From Anaerolineae bacterium (GTDB lineage Bacteria > Chloroflexota > Anaerolineae > UBA4142), in assembly GCA_026417715.1 (NCBI GenBank), contig JAOACU010000053.1, positions 1-12,650 of the forward strand: DNA of 12,650 nucleotides. The letters are read 5' to 3'. A program made the position numbers and the translations under genes. The number at the start of each line of letters is the position of its first letter. Within the stretch, counting starts at the first letter, position 1. This document shows, piece by piece, positions 1 through 6,232 of this stretch. A model generated the notes under the pieces. The model worked only from the letters and a program-made list of their open reading frames with translations, was not told the DNA's origin and did not search any database.

Positions 1-692
1 GCGCGTGCGTGGGACCCGCGCGTTGCGAATGGGCTTGCTTCGACTCGCTCGATGCGTTGCAGACCGTCACGCGCACGTTCCAAAGCCAACTCCATCGCCC
101 GATGTTCCCGTACAAGTTCAAGATCAAAATTAGCGCGTGCCCCAACGACTGTGTGGCGTCCATCGCGCGCGCCGACTTGTCGGTGATTGGCACGTGGAAG
201 GGAAACATCGAGATTGATCAGAAAGAAGTGCAAGAGTACGCCAAGACGATGAACATCCAAGCCGAAGTGGTGGACTTGTGTCCGACCAAGTGTATGGCGT
301 GGGATGGCAAGACGCTCAAGATTGACGACAAAGAGTGCAATCGCTGTATGCACTGCATCAACTTGATGCCCAAAGCGTTACGACAAGGTAAAGAGCGCGG
401 TGCGGCGATTCTCGTCGGTGGCAAAGCCCCCATCGTGCACGGCGCGCTCTTGAGTTGGGTCGTGGTGCCGTTTATGAAGATGGAACCACCGTACGAAGAA
501 CTCATCGAATTCATCAACAAGACCTTCGAGTGGTGGGATGAGAACGGCAAGATGCGCGAACGCTTGGGCGAATTGATCAATCGCTTGGGAATGGGCAAGT
601 ACTTGAAAGCGATGGGATTGAAACCGGCACCGCAGATGATCAAGCGACCGCGCGCGAATCCGTACTACTTTTGGCGTGAGGGGGTGCACTAA
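1..692 (+). CDS. dsrA: Dissimilatory sulfite reductase alpha subunit, C-terminal part (5' end outside window)
   Basis: This is the catalytic-core partner of DsrB in cytoplasmic sulfite reduction. The reading frame is open from the window edge (first whole codon at nt 3), so the gene starts upstream. The GTG at 9 is not the start, because the Cys just before it (nt 6-8) forms a C-x5-C with the Cys at nt 24-26. That pair plus the later CPNDC (C-x3-C) is the sirohaem/[4Fe-4S] ligand set of DsrA. Counting the GTG as residue 1, the ferredoxin domain follows with C91 and C95, then CNRCMHC at 110-116 and the typical INLMP. The tail ends in YYFWREGVH, as in complete DsrA proteins. Its TAA overlaps the dsrB ATG by one base (TAATG), which suggests translational coupling and 1:1 synthesis. 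Codon use matches the neighbours. The identification is firm. Confidence 0.97.
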   Translation, partial: ACVGPARCEWACFDSLDALQTVTRTFQSQLHRPMFPYKFKIKISACPNDCVASIARADLSVIGTWKGNIEIDQKEVQEYAKTMNIQAEVVDLCPTKCMAWDGKTLKIDDKECNRCMHCINLMPKALRQGKERGAAILVGGKAPIVHGALLSWVVVPFMKMEPPYEELIEFINKTFEWWDENGKMRERLGELINRLGMGKYLKAMGLKPAPQMIKRPRANPYYFWREGVH

Positions 693-1753
693 TGGCTACT
701 CGAACAGACTTTGGACCACCCGATTATCGGACGATGCTTCCACCCATCATCCTCAAGAACTATGGCAAGTGGAAGTATCACGAACGCGTCAAACCCGGCG
801 TACTCAAGCACGTTGCCGAATCCGGCGACGAATTGTACACCGTACGCGTGGGTTCAGAGCGTCTCCTTTCGACCGACAAGGTGCGCGAGATTTGCGAAGT
901 GGCGGACAAGTACTGCGATGGCTATGTGCGCTTTACCAGTCGTCACAATATCGAGTTTCTCGTTTCGGACAAGAGCAAAGTCGAGCCGTTGATTGCCGAT
1001 GTCAAGCAACGCGGCTGGCCCGTCGGTGGCACGGGACACTGCATCACAAACATCGTCCATACGCAAGGTTGGATTCACTGCCACACGCCGGCGACCGATG
1101 CGTCGGGCATCGTCAAGGCAGTGATGGATGAACTGTACGACTATTTCGGTCGAATGGACTTGCCGGCGTACTGTCGCATCTCGCTCGCCTGCTGTCTGAA
1201 TATGTGCGGCGCGGTGCACTGCTCCGACATTGCGATTCTGGGAATTCATCGCACTGTGCCCAAACTGAATCACGAAATCATTCGCACCAAGTGCGAGATT
1301 CCAAACGTGATTGCGGCGTGTCCCACCGGTGCCATTCGTCCTGACCCGGCGAACAAGAGTGTCATCGTGAACGAAGATCGCTGTATGTATTGCGGCAACT
1401 GTTACACGATGTGCCCCGGGATGCCGGTGGCTGATCCCGAAGGTGATGGTATTTCGATCTGGGTTGGCGGCAAAGTGTCGAACACGCGTAGTGGTCCGGC
1501 ATTCTCGCGCCTCGTCATTCCCTACTTGCCGAACAATCCACCGCGCTGGCCCGAAACAGTCGCGGCAGTCAAGAATCTGGTTGAGGTCTGGGCGAAGAAC
1601 GCGCGCAAACACGAGCGAATGGGCGAATGGATCGAGCGCATCGGTTGGGAACGCTTTTTTGAAATCGCCAACATTCCATTCACCGAACAGGTGATTGACG
1701 ACTTTACGATGGCGCCCGAAACCTATCGCACCACCGCGGCGTTCAAGTGGTAA
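692..1753 (+). CDS. dsrB: Dissimilatory sulfite reductase beta subunit
   Basis: This 353-residue protein is the beta subunit of the cytoplasmic alpha2beta2 enzyme that reduces sulfite and delivers sulfur to DsrC. The length is normal. The sirohaem-coupled [4Fe-4S] ligands are visible as C130, C167, C168 and C172, and the 37-1-4 spacing is that of DsrB. The inserted ferredoxin domain supplies C210 (AACPTGAI) and CMYCGNCYTMC at 231-241. The basic residues R80, R84 and H85 (RFTSRH) lie where the substrate/haem pocket is expected. The start overlaps the dsrA stop by one base, and this ATG gives the usual N-terminus (TDFGPPDY). All ligand positions are present, so the subunit should be catalytically competent. 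It is followed by a tandem-word hairpin and then dsrD, the standard order in sulfite and sulfate reducers. Confidence 0.98.
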   Translation: MATRTDFGPPDYRTMLPPIILKNYGKWKYHERVKPGVLKHVAESGDELYTVRVGSERLLSTDKVREICEVADKYCDGYVRFTSRHNIEFLVSDKSKVEPLIADVKQRGWPVGGTGHCITNIVHTQGWIHCHTPATDASGIVKAVMDELYDYFGRMDLPAYCRISLACCLNMCGAVHCSDIAILGIHRTVPKLNHEIIRTKCEIPNVIAACPTGAIRPDPANKSVIVNEDRCMYCGNCYTMCPGMPVADPEGDGISIWVGGKVSNTRSGPAFSRLVIPYLPNNPPRWPETVAAVKNLVEVWAKNARKHERMGEWIERIGWERFFEIANIPFTEQVIDDFTMAPETYRTTAAFKW

Positions 1754-1754
1754 A

Positions 1755-1846
1755 GTTAGAGATTGGAGATTTAGAGATTAGAGATTTGGAGATTGAAGAT
1801 TGGAACGGTCAACGTCCAATCTCTAACCTCTAATCTCTAATCTCCA
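1755..1846. repeat. Heptad tandem array in facing arms (word AGAGATT), dsrB-dsrD gap
   Basis: The left arm (1755-1804) repeats variants of AGAGATT and GGAGATT. The right arm (1815-1846) repeats the complement, AATCTCT/AATCTCC. Exact 12-bp complementary pairs include 1755-1766 with 1816-1827 and 1771-1782 with 1829-1840. Because of the repeats the arms can pair in several registers. The array ends just before GAGGTGG at 1851-1857, the dsrD ribosome-binding site. There is no T-run, so a simple terminator is unlikely. Confidence 0.93.
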
Positions 1847-1860
1847 AAACGAGGTGGACG

Positions 1861-2076
1861 ATGGCTGAAGAAGTCACGGAGGAACTCTTGAACAAGATTC
1901 TCGAGTTCTTCAAAAAGAAAAACAAGATGATGACGAGCCGTGATGTGGCGGCGGGCTTGGGCATCGAGAATGCCTTGGCGAAAAAAGCACTCACGGTGTT
2001 GGTGAACGATGGTCGCTTGGAATTTACTTCCTACGGCGGTGCTACGTTCATCAAATTGCCGGACAATCCAACGTAA
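1861..2076 (+). CDS. dsrD: DsrD, small winged-helix activator of sulfite reductase
   Basis: This 71-residue cytoplasmic protein lies directly downstream of dsrAB. Its winged-helix pattern matches DsrD: a helical N-terminal half, a helix-turn-helix-like stretch (MTSRDVAAGLGI, 24-35), a recognition-type helix, and the characteristic strand pair LTVLVNDGRLEF followed by SYGGATFIKL (44-66). It is slightly shorter than the roughly 75-80 residues usual in the family. DsrD is known as an allosteric activator of DsrAB and is a marker of reductive Dsr pathways, being absent from most sulfur oxidisers. The start is fixed by GAGGTGG three bases upstream and by the lack of an upstream in-frame alternative clear of the repeat. 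The protein is very small, so the assignment rests on context plus the wing motif. Confidence 0.9.
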   Translation: MAEEVTEELLNKILEFFKKKNKMMTSRDVAAGLGIENALAKKALTVLVNDGRLEFTSYGGATFIKLPDNPT

Positions 2077-2085
2077 CACGCAGAC

Positions 2086-2134
2086 ACGCAATACGTAATA
2101 CGAAATACTGCATAGTGCGTATTGCGTAATCTAT
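2086..2134. repeat. Heptad array (word ACGNAAT), dsrD-dsrC gap
   Basis: Seven consecutive 7-bp units run ACGCAAT, ACGTAAT, ACGAAAT, ACTGCAT, AGTGCGT, ATTGCGT, AATCTAT. The first units are the complement of the later ones: ACGCAATACG at 2086-2095 pairs with CGTATTGCGT at 2118-2127. The array is directly followed by the dsrC ribosome-binding site. Confidence 0.88.
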
Positions 2135-2140
2135 ATAACG

Positions 2141-2146
2141 AAGGAG
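2141..2146 (+). promoter_or_regulatory. Strong ribosome-binding site for dsrC
   Basis: AAGGAG lies seven bases before the dsrC ATG. It is the strongest Shine-Dalgarno match in the window, which fits the known need for DsrC, a diffusible co-substrate, to be made in excess over DsrAB. Confidence 0.8.
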
Positions 2147-2153
2147 TGAAACT

Positions 2154-2474
2154 ATGCCATTCATCGAATACAAGGGTCAACAAATCGAAGTGGACGAAGA
2201 TGGGTTCATTGCTGATCCCTCGATCTGGAACGAAGACCTTGCACGCTTTTTGGCGGAAACGCAAGAGGGCATCAAGGAACTGACCGAAGATCACTGGAAG
2301 GTGATTTATTACTTGAACAAGTACTACAAGGACTATGGCATCGCGCCGATGATTCGCAAGGTGTGCAAGGACACCGGTTTCGATCTCAAGCGCATTTACG
2401 AATTATTTCCAAGCGGACCTGCCAAAGGCGCGTGCAAGATTGCGGGTTTGCCCAAGCCGACCGGGTGCGTCTAA
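2154..2474 (+). CDS. dsrC: DsrC, sulfur-carrier co-substrate of sulfite reductase
   Basis: This 106-residue DsrC/TusE-family protein carries the sulfite-derived sulfur as a trisulfide on its flexible C-terminal arm, passing it from DsrAB to DsrK. Both redox cysteines are present: C94 (GACKIAGLP) and the penultimate C105 (KPTGCV), with ten residues between them. This separates true DsrC from TusE and RspA paralogues that lack one of them. Other family hallmarks are the WNEDLARFLA helix (25-34), LTEDHWKVIYYL (43-54) and RKVCKDTGF (68-76). The length is typical. It sits between dsrD and dsrMK, inside the operon, so donor enzyme, carrier and acceptor complex are encoded consecutively. C71 is an extra, non-catalytic-position cysteine. 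Confidence 0.98.
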   Translation: MPFIEYKGQQIEVDEDGFIADPSIWNEDLARFLAETQEGIKELTEDHWKVIYYLNKYYKDYGIAPMIRKVCKDTGFDLKRIYELFPSGPAKGACKIAGLPKPTGCV

Positions 2475-2500
2475 TCCTCTGGTTGTGTGGTCACGCCTCG

Positions 2501-2564
2501 TCGCGTAGCCGCGTGGTCGGCTAGCACGTCCTAGAAAACATACCAAGACCACTCGGCTACGCGA
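2501..2564. repeat. 18-bp imperfect inverted repeat after dsrC
   Basis: The arm at 2501-2518 is complementary to 2547-2564 at 17 of 18 positions, with a 28-base loop. The arm is GC-rich (TCGCGTAGCCGCGTGGTC). The bases after it are TTTGTTG, not a clean U-tract, so it is at best a weak terminator. It could instead act as an mRNA-stability or REP-like element that separates highly expressed dsrC from dsrMK. Unlike the other gaps, this part is not built of short tandem words. Confidence 0.8.
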
Positions 2565-2584
2565 TTTGTTGACCGATACTTGTA

Positions 2585-2625
2585 CGACTATACATACGTT
2601 CGACTATTCGATTATTTGACTAGGA
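2585..2625. repeat. Short degenerate word array (CGACTAT) before dsrM
   Basis: CGACTAT occurs at 2585-2591 and 2601-2607, followed by related words (TCGATTA, TTTGACT). No long facing arm is present here. TAGGAG at 2621-2626, five bases before the dsrM ATG, is the ribosome-binding site and fuses with the end of the array. Confidence 0.65.
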
Positions 2626-2631
2626 GTCGGT

Positions 2632-3384
2632 ATGAACGATGCCGCAATGGTTTGGAATGTGATTGCCGCGCTGATCATCGGCTTGGCATACCTCTCGGCG
2701 ATAATTTTCGTGGGCGGATTGCTCCTGCGTTTGTGGTTGTATCTCAAAACGCCGGTGCCGCTCAAAATCGTGCAAACACCGGGCGCCAAAAGCGCACCTG
2801 GGGCAATGGCGCGCTTGACGGGTGATGTCTTTCTCTTCCCCAACCTTTTCCAAGCCGATAAAGCCCTGTGGCTGGGCGCGTGGATTTTTCACGTATGCTT
2901 GCTCTTTATCCTGATTCGTCACACGCGCTATTTTCTCTATCCTGTGCCACAACTCGTGATTGATGGACAAACGCTTTTTGTGTACGCCGGCTTTTTGTTC
3001 CCCGTTCCCGCGCTCTATCTCTTGTGGCGACGCTTGGCAATGTCGCGCGTGATGTACATTTCTGGCTTGCCCGATTATCTCACCTTGATTCTGCTAATCG
3101 CCATCGCTTCGACTGGAATGTTGGTGCATTACTATGCGCGCGCGTATCTGGTGGATGTCAAAGCATTCACACTCGGACTAGTCACTTTATCGCCAGTGGC
3201 TCCACCGCAACACCCGATTTTTCTTGTGCACTTTGTTTTGGTGTGCGCGCTGATGATCTGGTTCCCCACGAGTAAACTGATGCACGCGGGCGGCATCTTT
3301 TTCTCGCCGACACGTTATCAAGTAGATCAAGTGTTGTATCCGCGCTATGTGAATCCTTGGAACGACGAGGTGCACGTTGACTGA
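2632..3384 (+). CDS. dsrM: DsrM, diheme cytochrome b membrane subunit of the DsrMK complex
   Basis: This 250-residue NarI-family integral membrane protein should oxidise menaquinol and pass electrons through two b hemes to DsrK. About five or six hydrophobic spans are visible (roughly 7-36, 80-102, 112-132, 146-167, 195-212). The heme ligands are recognisable by spacing: H87 and H97 lie ten apart on one helix, and H200 and H218 lie eighteen apart on a later one. These are the same intervals as the four heme histidines of NarI (56/66 and 187/205). DsrM proteins often have an extra N-terminal part; this one is short but includes the early helix and the loop before the heme core. Its last eight bases overlap dsrK, so the two subunits are translationally coupled. 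The start is chosen on TAGGAG five bases upstream. Confidence 0.93.
   Translation: MNDAAMVWNVIAALIIGLAYLSAIIFVGGLLLRLWLYLKTPVPLKIVQTPGAKSAPGAMARLTGDVFLFPNLFQADKALWLGAWIFHVCLLFILIRHTRYFLYPVPQLVIDGQTLFVYAGFLFPVPALYLLWRRLAMSRVMYISGLPDYLTLILLIAIASTGMLVHYYARAYLVDVKAFTLGLVTLSPVAPPQHPIFLVHFVLVCALMIWFPTSKLMHAGGIFFSPTRYQVDQVLYPRYVNPWNDEVHVD
3364..3379 (+). promoter_or_regulatory. Ribosome-binding site and TTG start of dsrK inside dsrM
   Basis: GACGAGG (3364-3370) lies six bases before TTG (3377-3379), inside the last codons of dsrM. No ATG or GTG in the dsrK frame fits better, and the next Met is 47 residues in. The overlap and weak start codon suggest dsrK translation depends on ribosomes finishing dsrM. 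Confidence 0.75.
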
Positions 3385-4828
3385 AAAGTGGACCGATTTT
3401 CCAGCCACTGCGCTCACGTGGGAGAAACGTAACGGTCAGTTGCGCGTCCCTGTACCCGAACTGACGGAGGGCATCGCCGCGTCTTTGAGTTGCTATCCCA
3501 GCAAAGCCAAAGATATGCGGGCAATCGCCTTACCCACCGAGCGCGTACCGGACTGGCAACGCAAAGCCATCCAGAAACTTCAACAACTCCTCGAACGCTA
3601 TCGCGCATTGCGCGTCTATCTCGATATTTGCGTGCAGTGTGGCGCGTGCAGTGACAAGTGCCACTTTTATCTTGGTACTGCCGATCCCAACAATATGCCG
3701 GTCGCGCGCGCCAATCTCTTGCGCAAAGTGTACCGCTTTTACTTTCGCCCCGTCGAAAAAATTCTGGGTGGCGAAGCCGAAGCGTTCAACGAAAAAGTGT
3801 TGCGCGAGTGGTACACCTACTTTTATCAATGCTCCGAGTGTCGTCGCTGTTCCGTGTTCTGTCCGTACGGCATTGACACGGCTGAAATCACGATGGCGGC
3901 GCGCGAGATTATGGCGGAAATCGGCGTTGCCACCAAGTACGTCACCGAAGTCGTCGCCAAGGTGTACGAGCGCGGCAACAATCTCGGCATTCCTGCCCCA
4001 GCGTGGATTGACAACTGTCAATTCCTCGAAGAAGAACTCAAGAACGAAACGGGCAAAGACATTCGCTTGCCAGTAGACGAGGTGGGCGCCGAGGTGTTGC
4101 TGGTCGCGCCGTCTGCCGATAACTTTGCCAACACCGATACGATGATGGGCTATGCCAAGTTGTTCTACGCGCTCGGCATTTCTTGGACAACGAGCACCTA
4201 TGCCAGCGAAGGTGGCAACTTTGGTTTGTTCCTCAACTATCGCAATCTGAAAAGAGTGAACAAGCGCATCATTGATGCCGCCAAACAACTCAAGGTCAAG
4301 CGCATCATTTGGGGCGAATGTGGTCACGCGTGGCGCGCCGCGATTTACACCAACACCCTCAACGGTCCGATGGACTTTCTCGATCCACCCTATCCGATTC
4401 ACATCTGCCAATTCACTGCCGAGATGATCCAGCGCGGTGCACTCAAGATTGACAAGACCGCGAACGATGATCTCATCGTCACCTATCATGATCCGTGCAA
4501 TGCCGCGCGCGCAGGGTCGCTCATCGAAGAGCCGCGCGCAATGATTCGCGCCACCTGCAACAAGTTCGTCGAAATGCCGCGCAACACGATTCGCGAAAAG
4601 ACCTTCTGCTGTGGCGCGGGTGGCGGCTTGCTCACCGACGAACTGATGCCGATTCGGATGGCAGGCGGTAAACCGCGCGCCGAAGCGTGTCGTTCCACTG
4701 GCGCCACTTATCTGGCAACCCCGTGTGCCATCTGCAAAGCGCAACTTCCCGAAGTGATGAAGCACTGGAAAGTGCCGGTCAAAGTCGGCGGCGTGCACGA
4801 TTTGTTGTCGCGCGCGCTAATTTTATGA
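3377..4828 (+). CDS. dsrK: DsrK, HdrD-like iron-sulfur subunit that reduces the DsrC trisulfide
   Basis: This 483-residue cytoplasmic subunit is related to HdrD and belongs to the CCG-domain family. Two cubane ferredoxin sites are visible: CVQCGACSDKC (85-95) and CSECRRCSVFCP (152-163). The C-terminal half holds the CCG motif for the special catalytic [4Fe-4S] centre: C374 in HDPCN, C411-C412-G413 followed by AGGG, and CAIC at 450-453. A further GECGH at 313-317 lies in the first CCG-type subdomain. It receives electrons from DsrM and is thought to reduce DsrC-trisulfide, releasing sulfide. The length is somewhat below some DsrK proteins (about 540) but all cluster sites are present. The TGA stop lies within a heptad array (ATGAAGG), so the repeat sets the C-terminus. 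Confidence 0.96.
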   Translation: MTEKWTDFPATALTWEKRNGQLRVPVPELTEGIAASLSCYPSKAKDMRAIALPTERVPDWQRKAIQKLQQLLERYRALRVYLDICVQCGACSDKCHFYLGTADPNNMPVARANLLRKVYRFYFRPVEKILGGEAEAFNEKVLREWYTYFYQCSECRRCSVFCPYGIDTAEITMAAREIMAEIGVATKYVTEVVAKVYERGNNLGIPAPAWIDNCQFLEEELKNETGKDIRLPVDEVGAEVLLVAPSADNFANTDTMMGYAKLFYALGISWTTSTYASEGGNFGLFLNYRNLKRVNKRIIDAAKQLKVKRIIWGECGHAWRAAIYTNTLNGPMDFLDPPYPIHICQFTAEMIQRGALKIDKTANDDLIVTYHDPCNAARAGSLIEEPRAMIRATCNKFVEMPRNTIREKTFCCGAGGGLLTDELMPIRMAGGKPRAEACRSTGATYLATPCAICKAQLPEVMKHWKVPVKVGGVHDLLSRALIL

Positions 4829-4904
4829 AGGATGAAGGCGGAAGTATGAAGTATGAATACTGAACGAAAATGTTTCATCCTTCATACTTCATCCTTCATA
4901 CTTT
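4825..4904. repeat. Heptad array (GTATGAA/GGATGAA) in facing arms, dsrK-cytochrome gap
   Basis: The left arm (4825-4859) repeats GGATGAA and GTATGAA. The right arm (4873-4904) repeats TTCATCC and TTCATAC. Exact 12-bp pairs are 4825-4836 with 4888-4899 and 4846-4857 with 4881-4892. The left arm starts inside dsrK and supplies its stop codon. Confidence 0.93.
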
Positions 4905-4916
4905 GGATAGATAGCG

Positions 4917-5204
4917 ATGAACAAATTTCTCTTGCTCATACTACTGATTGCACTTGCCACCACGCTCACGCTCGCGTGCGTGCCCGAAAAACCGGTCAAG
5001 GACGGCAAAGGCGAACTTGCTGTTGTGATTGATCGCGAATTCACTTCGCCGGTCACGCACAGCCCAATTGACTGGTGGCAAACGCACCACCCTCATGTCG
5101 TCAATTCGGGCGACATCAAGGAAAAAGATTGTTTGTATTGTCACAACGCCGAACGTTCGTGCAACAATTGTCACGGATACGTCGGCGTACGCAAGATCAA
5201 GTAG
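4917..5204 (+). CDS. Diheme c-type cytochrome lipoprotein (at the DsrJ position)
   Basis: This 95-residue protein has a short hydrophobic N-terminus (1-20) ending in a lipobox, TLAC (18-21), so C21 is probably lipidated and the protein anchored on the outer face of the cytoplasmic membrane. Two heme c sites follow close together: CLYCH (72-76) and CNNCH (82-86). H48, H57, H58 and H60 are candidate distal ligands. Directly after dsrMK one expects DsrJ, a triheme cytochrome. This protein has only two sites and a lipid anchor, so it may be a reduced DsrJ analogue or an unrelated small cytochrome; I cannot decide from motifs. The start ATG follows GGATAG with a weak ribosome-binding match. It is probably an electron shuttle between the membrane modules on the outer face. 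Confidence 0.85.
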   Translation: MNKFLLLILLIALATTLTLACVPEKPVKDGKGELAVVIDREFTSPVTHSPIDWWQTHHPHVVNSGDIKEKDCLYCHNAERSCNNCHGYVGVRKIK

Positions 5205-5207
5205 GCA

Positions 5208-5320
5208 AGTATTCAGTGTTCGAGTATTCGGTTTTCAGTATTCAGTATTCAGTATTCAGTTTTCAGTTTTCAGTTAACCTACTGAACACTGAATACTGAA
5301 TACTCGAACACTGAACACTG
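5208..5320. repeat. Heptad array (GTATTCA) in facing arms, cytochrome-Rieske gap
   Basis: The left arm holds nine heptads from 5209 to 5272 (GTATTCA and GTTTTCA variants), with one 8-bp unit. The right arm (5281-5320) is made of ACTGAAC and ACTGAAT words, also with one 8-bp unit. A perfect 16-bp inverted pair, 5214-5229 with 5298-5313, spans the irregular unit in both arms. Confidence 0.95.
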
Positions 5321-5330
5321 GGATACGGCT

Positions 5331-5771
5331 ATGACAGACACAACTGTTCCCACCACAACTTCTACCCTCCAAACGCGTCGCGCGTTTCTACAAACCCTGC
5401 TGGGACTTGTGGCGGCAGGATGGGCGGGTTGGATCGCGCAAGGGTTCTTGTTCCCCGCGCCGCGCGTGCAAACAGGGCAAGTGAAATTTTCGATTGCTGA
5501 ATTGCCCATCGGTGGTGCCAAGCGCATCACCTACGAAGGCAAACCCGCCATCGTGCTGCGCGACAAGGAAGGCGTGACCGCATTTTCGCTTGTGTGCACG
5601 CATCAAGGTTGCATCGTGCAATGGCGTGAAGGCAAGCAAGAGTTCTACTGCCCTTGCCACGACGGCTATTTCGATCGCAACGGCGATGTCATTGCGGGTC
5701 CACCTCCAATGCCACTCGAACAGTTCCCAGCCAAAATCATCGGCAATGAGGTCGTTGTAGGCGAAGCGTGA
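5331..5771 (+). CDS. Rieske [2Fe-2S] protein, Tat-anchored, low-potential type
   Basis: This 146-residue protein has an N-terminal RRAFLQ twin-arginine-type signal (16-21) and a hydrophobic span (about 20-41), so it is a membrane-anchored Rieske protein on the outer face. The cluster ligands are clear: CTHQGC (C89, H91, C94) and CPCHDG (C107, C109, H110), followed by the proline loop GPPP (123-126). The two hydrogen-bonding residues of high-potential bc1 Rieske proteins (Ser and Tyr of CHGSxY) are replaced by G112 and F114, which is expected to lower the midpoint potential and suit menaquinol. No cytochrome b of the bc type is encoded nearby. Its partner may be DsrM, the NrfD protein or the neighbouring cytochromes. 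A Rieske protein also accompanies a MopB subunit in arsenite oxidase, but the present MopB differs (see its entry). Confidence 0.93.
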   Translation: MTDTTVPTTTSTLQTRRAFLQTLLGLVAAGWAGWIAQGFLFPAPRVQTGQVKFSIAELPIGGAKRITYEGKPAIVLRDKEGVTAFSLVCTHQGCIVQWREGKQEFYCPCHDGYFDRNGDVIAGPPPMPLEQFPAKIIGNEVVVGEA

Positions 5772-5776
5772 TTCAG

Positions 5777-5856
5777 AAGGCAGTTGGCGGGAGGCAGTCC
5801 ACTGTCTCACTGTCCTACTGTCACACTGCCCTACTGTCCCACTGTCCCACTGACAA
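5777..5856. repeat. Octad array (ACTGTCNN) with facing GGCAGT arm, Rieske-cytochrome gap
   Basis: Seven exact 8-bp periods from 5801 to 5856 share ACTG at their start (mostly ACTGTC plus two variable bases). The short left arm (5779-5798) carries CAGT and GGCAGT words that can pair with it. The array abuts ACGAGG (5856-5861), the ribosome-binding site of the next gene. Confidence 0.9.
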
Positions 5857-5868
5857 CGAGGTTCGACT

Positions 5869-6231
5869 ATGAAAAAACTTTTTGCGATACTCGTTCTTCT
5901 AACGATACTCGTCTCACTTTTCCCCGCCGCGCAAACAGCGGCAATGCCCGAATATTCAACGCGCGTCGGTGAGCCGTGTGGTTCGTGTCACACCAGCGCG
6001 GCAGGTGGCGGTTTGCGGAACGCGCGCGGGCAAGCGTGGGTTGCACAAGGCAAAGGTAACACTGTACCCACGCTCACCGAATCGCTGAAAATTCTCGGCG
6101 TCAAATTGACCACTGACCCAGCCGATTACGTTGCGCCCACAACGCCACCACCAACGCCTGCACCACTCGCCACGCGTTACGAACGCAAGATGATGTTGTT
6201 GATGTGGTTGTTAGAGTATTCTGGAAATTAG
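5869..6231 (+). CDS. Exported monoheme c-type cytochrome
   Basis: This 120-residue protein has a signal peptide (1 to about 25, KKLFAILVLL core, likely cut near QTAA/AM). A single heme c site, CGSCH (37-41), follows, in the context TRVGEPCGSCHTSAAGGGLRN (split here: TRVGEPCGSCH then TSAAGGGLRN). A proline/threonine-rich linker (about 90-100) leads to a hydrophobic C-terminal tail with several Met (M108, M109, M112), one of which might be a heme ligand or membrane contact. It stands immediately before the molybdopterin-family subunit, the position of the cytochrome in qrcABCD operons, though QrcA is multiheme. It is probably the soluble-side electron partner of that complex. ACGAGG seven bases upstream supports the start. 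The fold family is not recognised beyond the heme motif. Confidence 0.85.
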   Translation: MKKLFAILVLLTILVSLFPAAQTAAMPEYSTRVGEPCGSCHTSAAGGGLRNARGQAWVAQGKGNTVPTLTESLKILGVKLTTDPADYVAPTTPPPTPAPLATRYERKMMLLMWLLEYSGN

Positions 6232-6232
6232 G

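Noticed and set aside
9..692. dsrA starting at the GTG at 9
   Set aside because: The codon before it encodes the first Cys of the conserved C-x5-C sirohaem-cluster motif, so the gene extends beyond the window.
1755..1846. Rho-independent terminator after dsrB
   Set aside because: The hairpin is AT-rich, multi-register and lacks a T-run, and dsrD follows with a ribosome-binding site in the same direction.
3530..4798. Minus-strand open frame (422 codons) opposite dsrK
   Set aside because: Antisense shadow of dsrK; composition is Arg/His/Ala-rich without family features.
4917..5204. Naming this gene dsrJ
   Set aside because: Only two heme motifs and a lipobox, against three hemes and a signal anchor in DsrJ; position alone is not enough.
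5208..5320. CRISPR array
   Set aside because: Units are only 7-8 bp with no unique spacers, and arms are inverted to one another.
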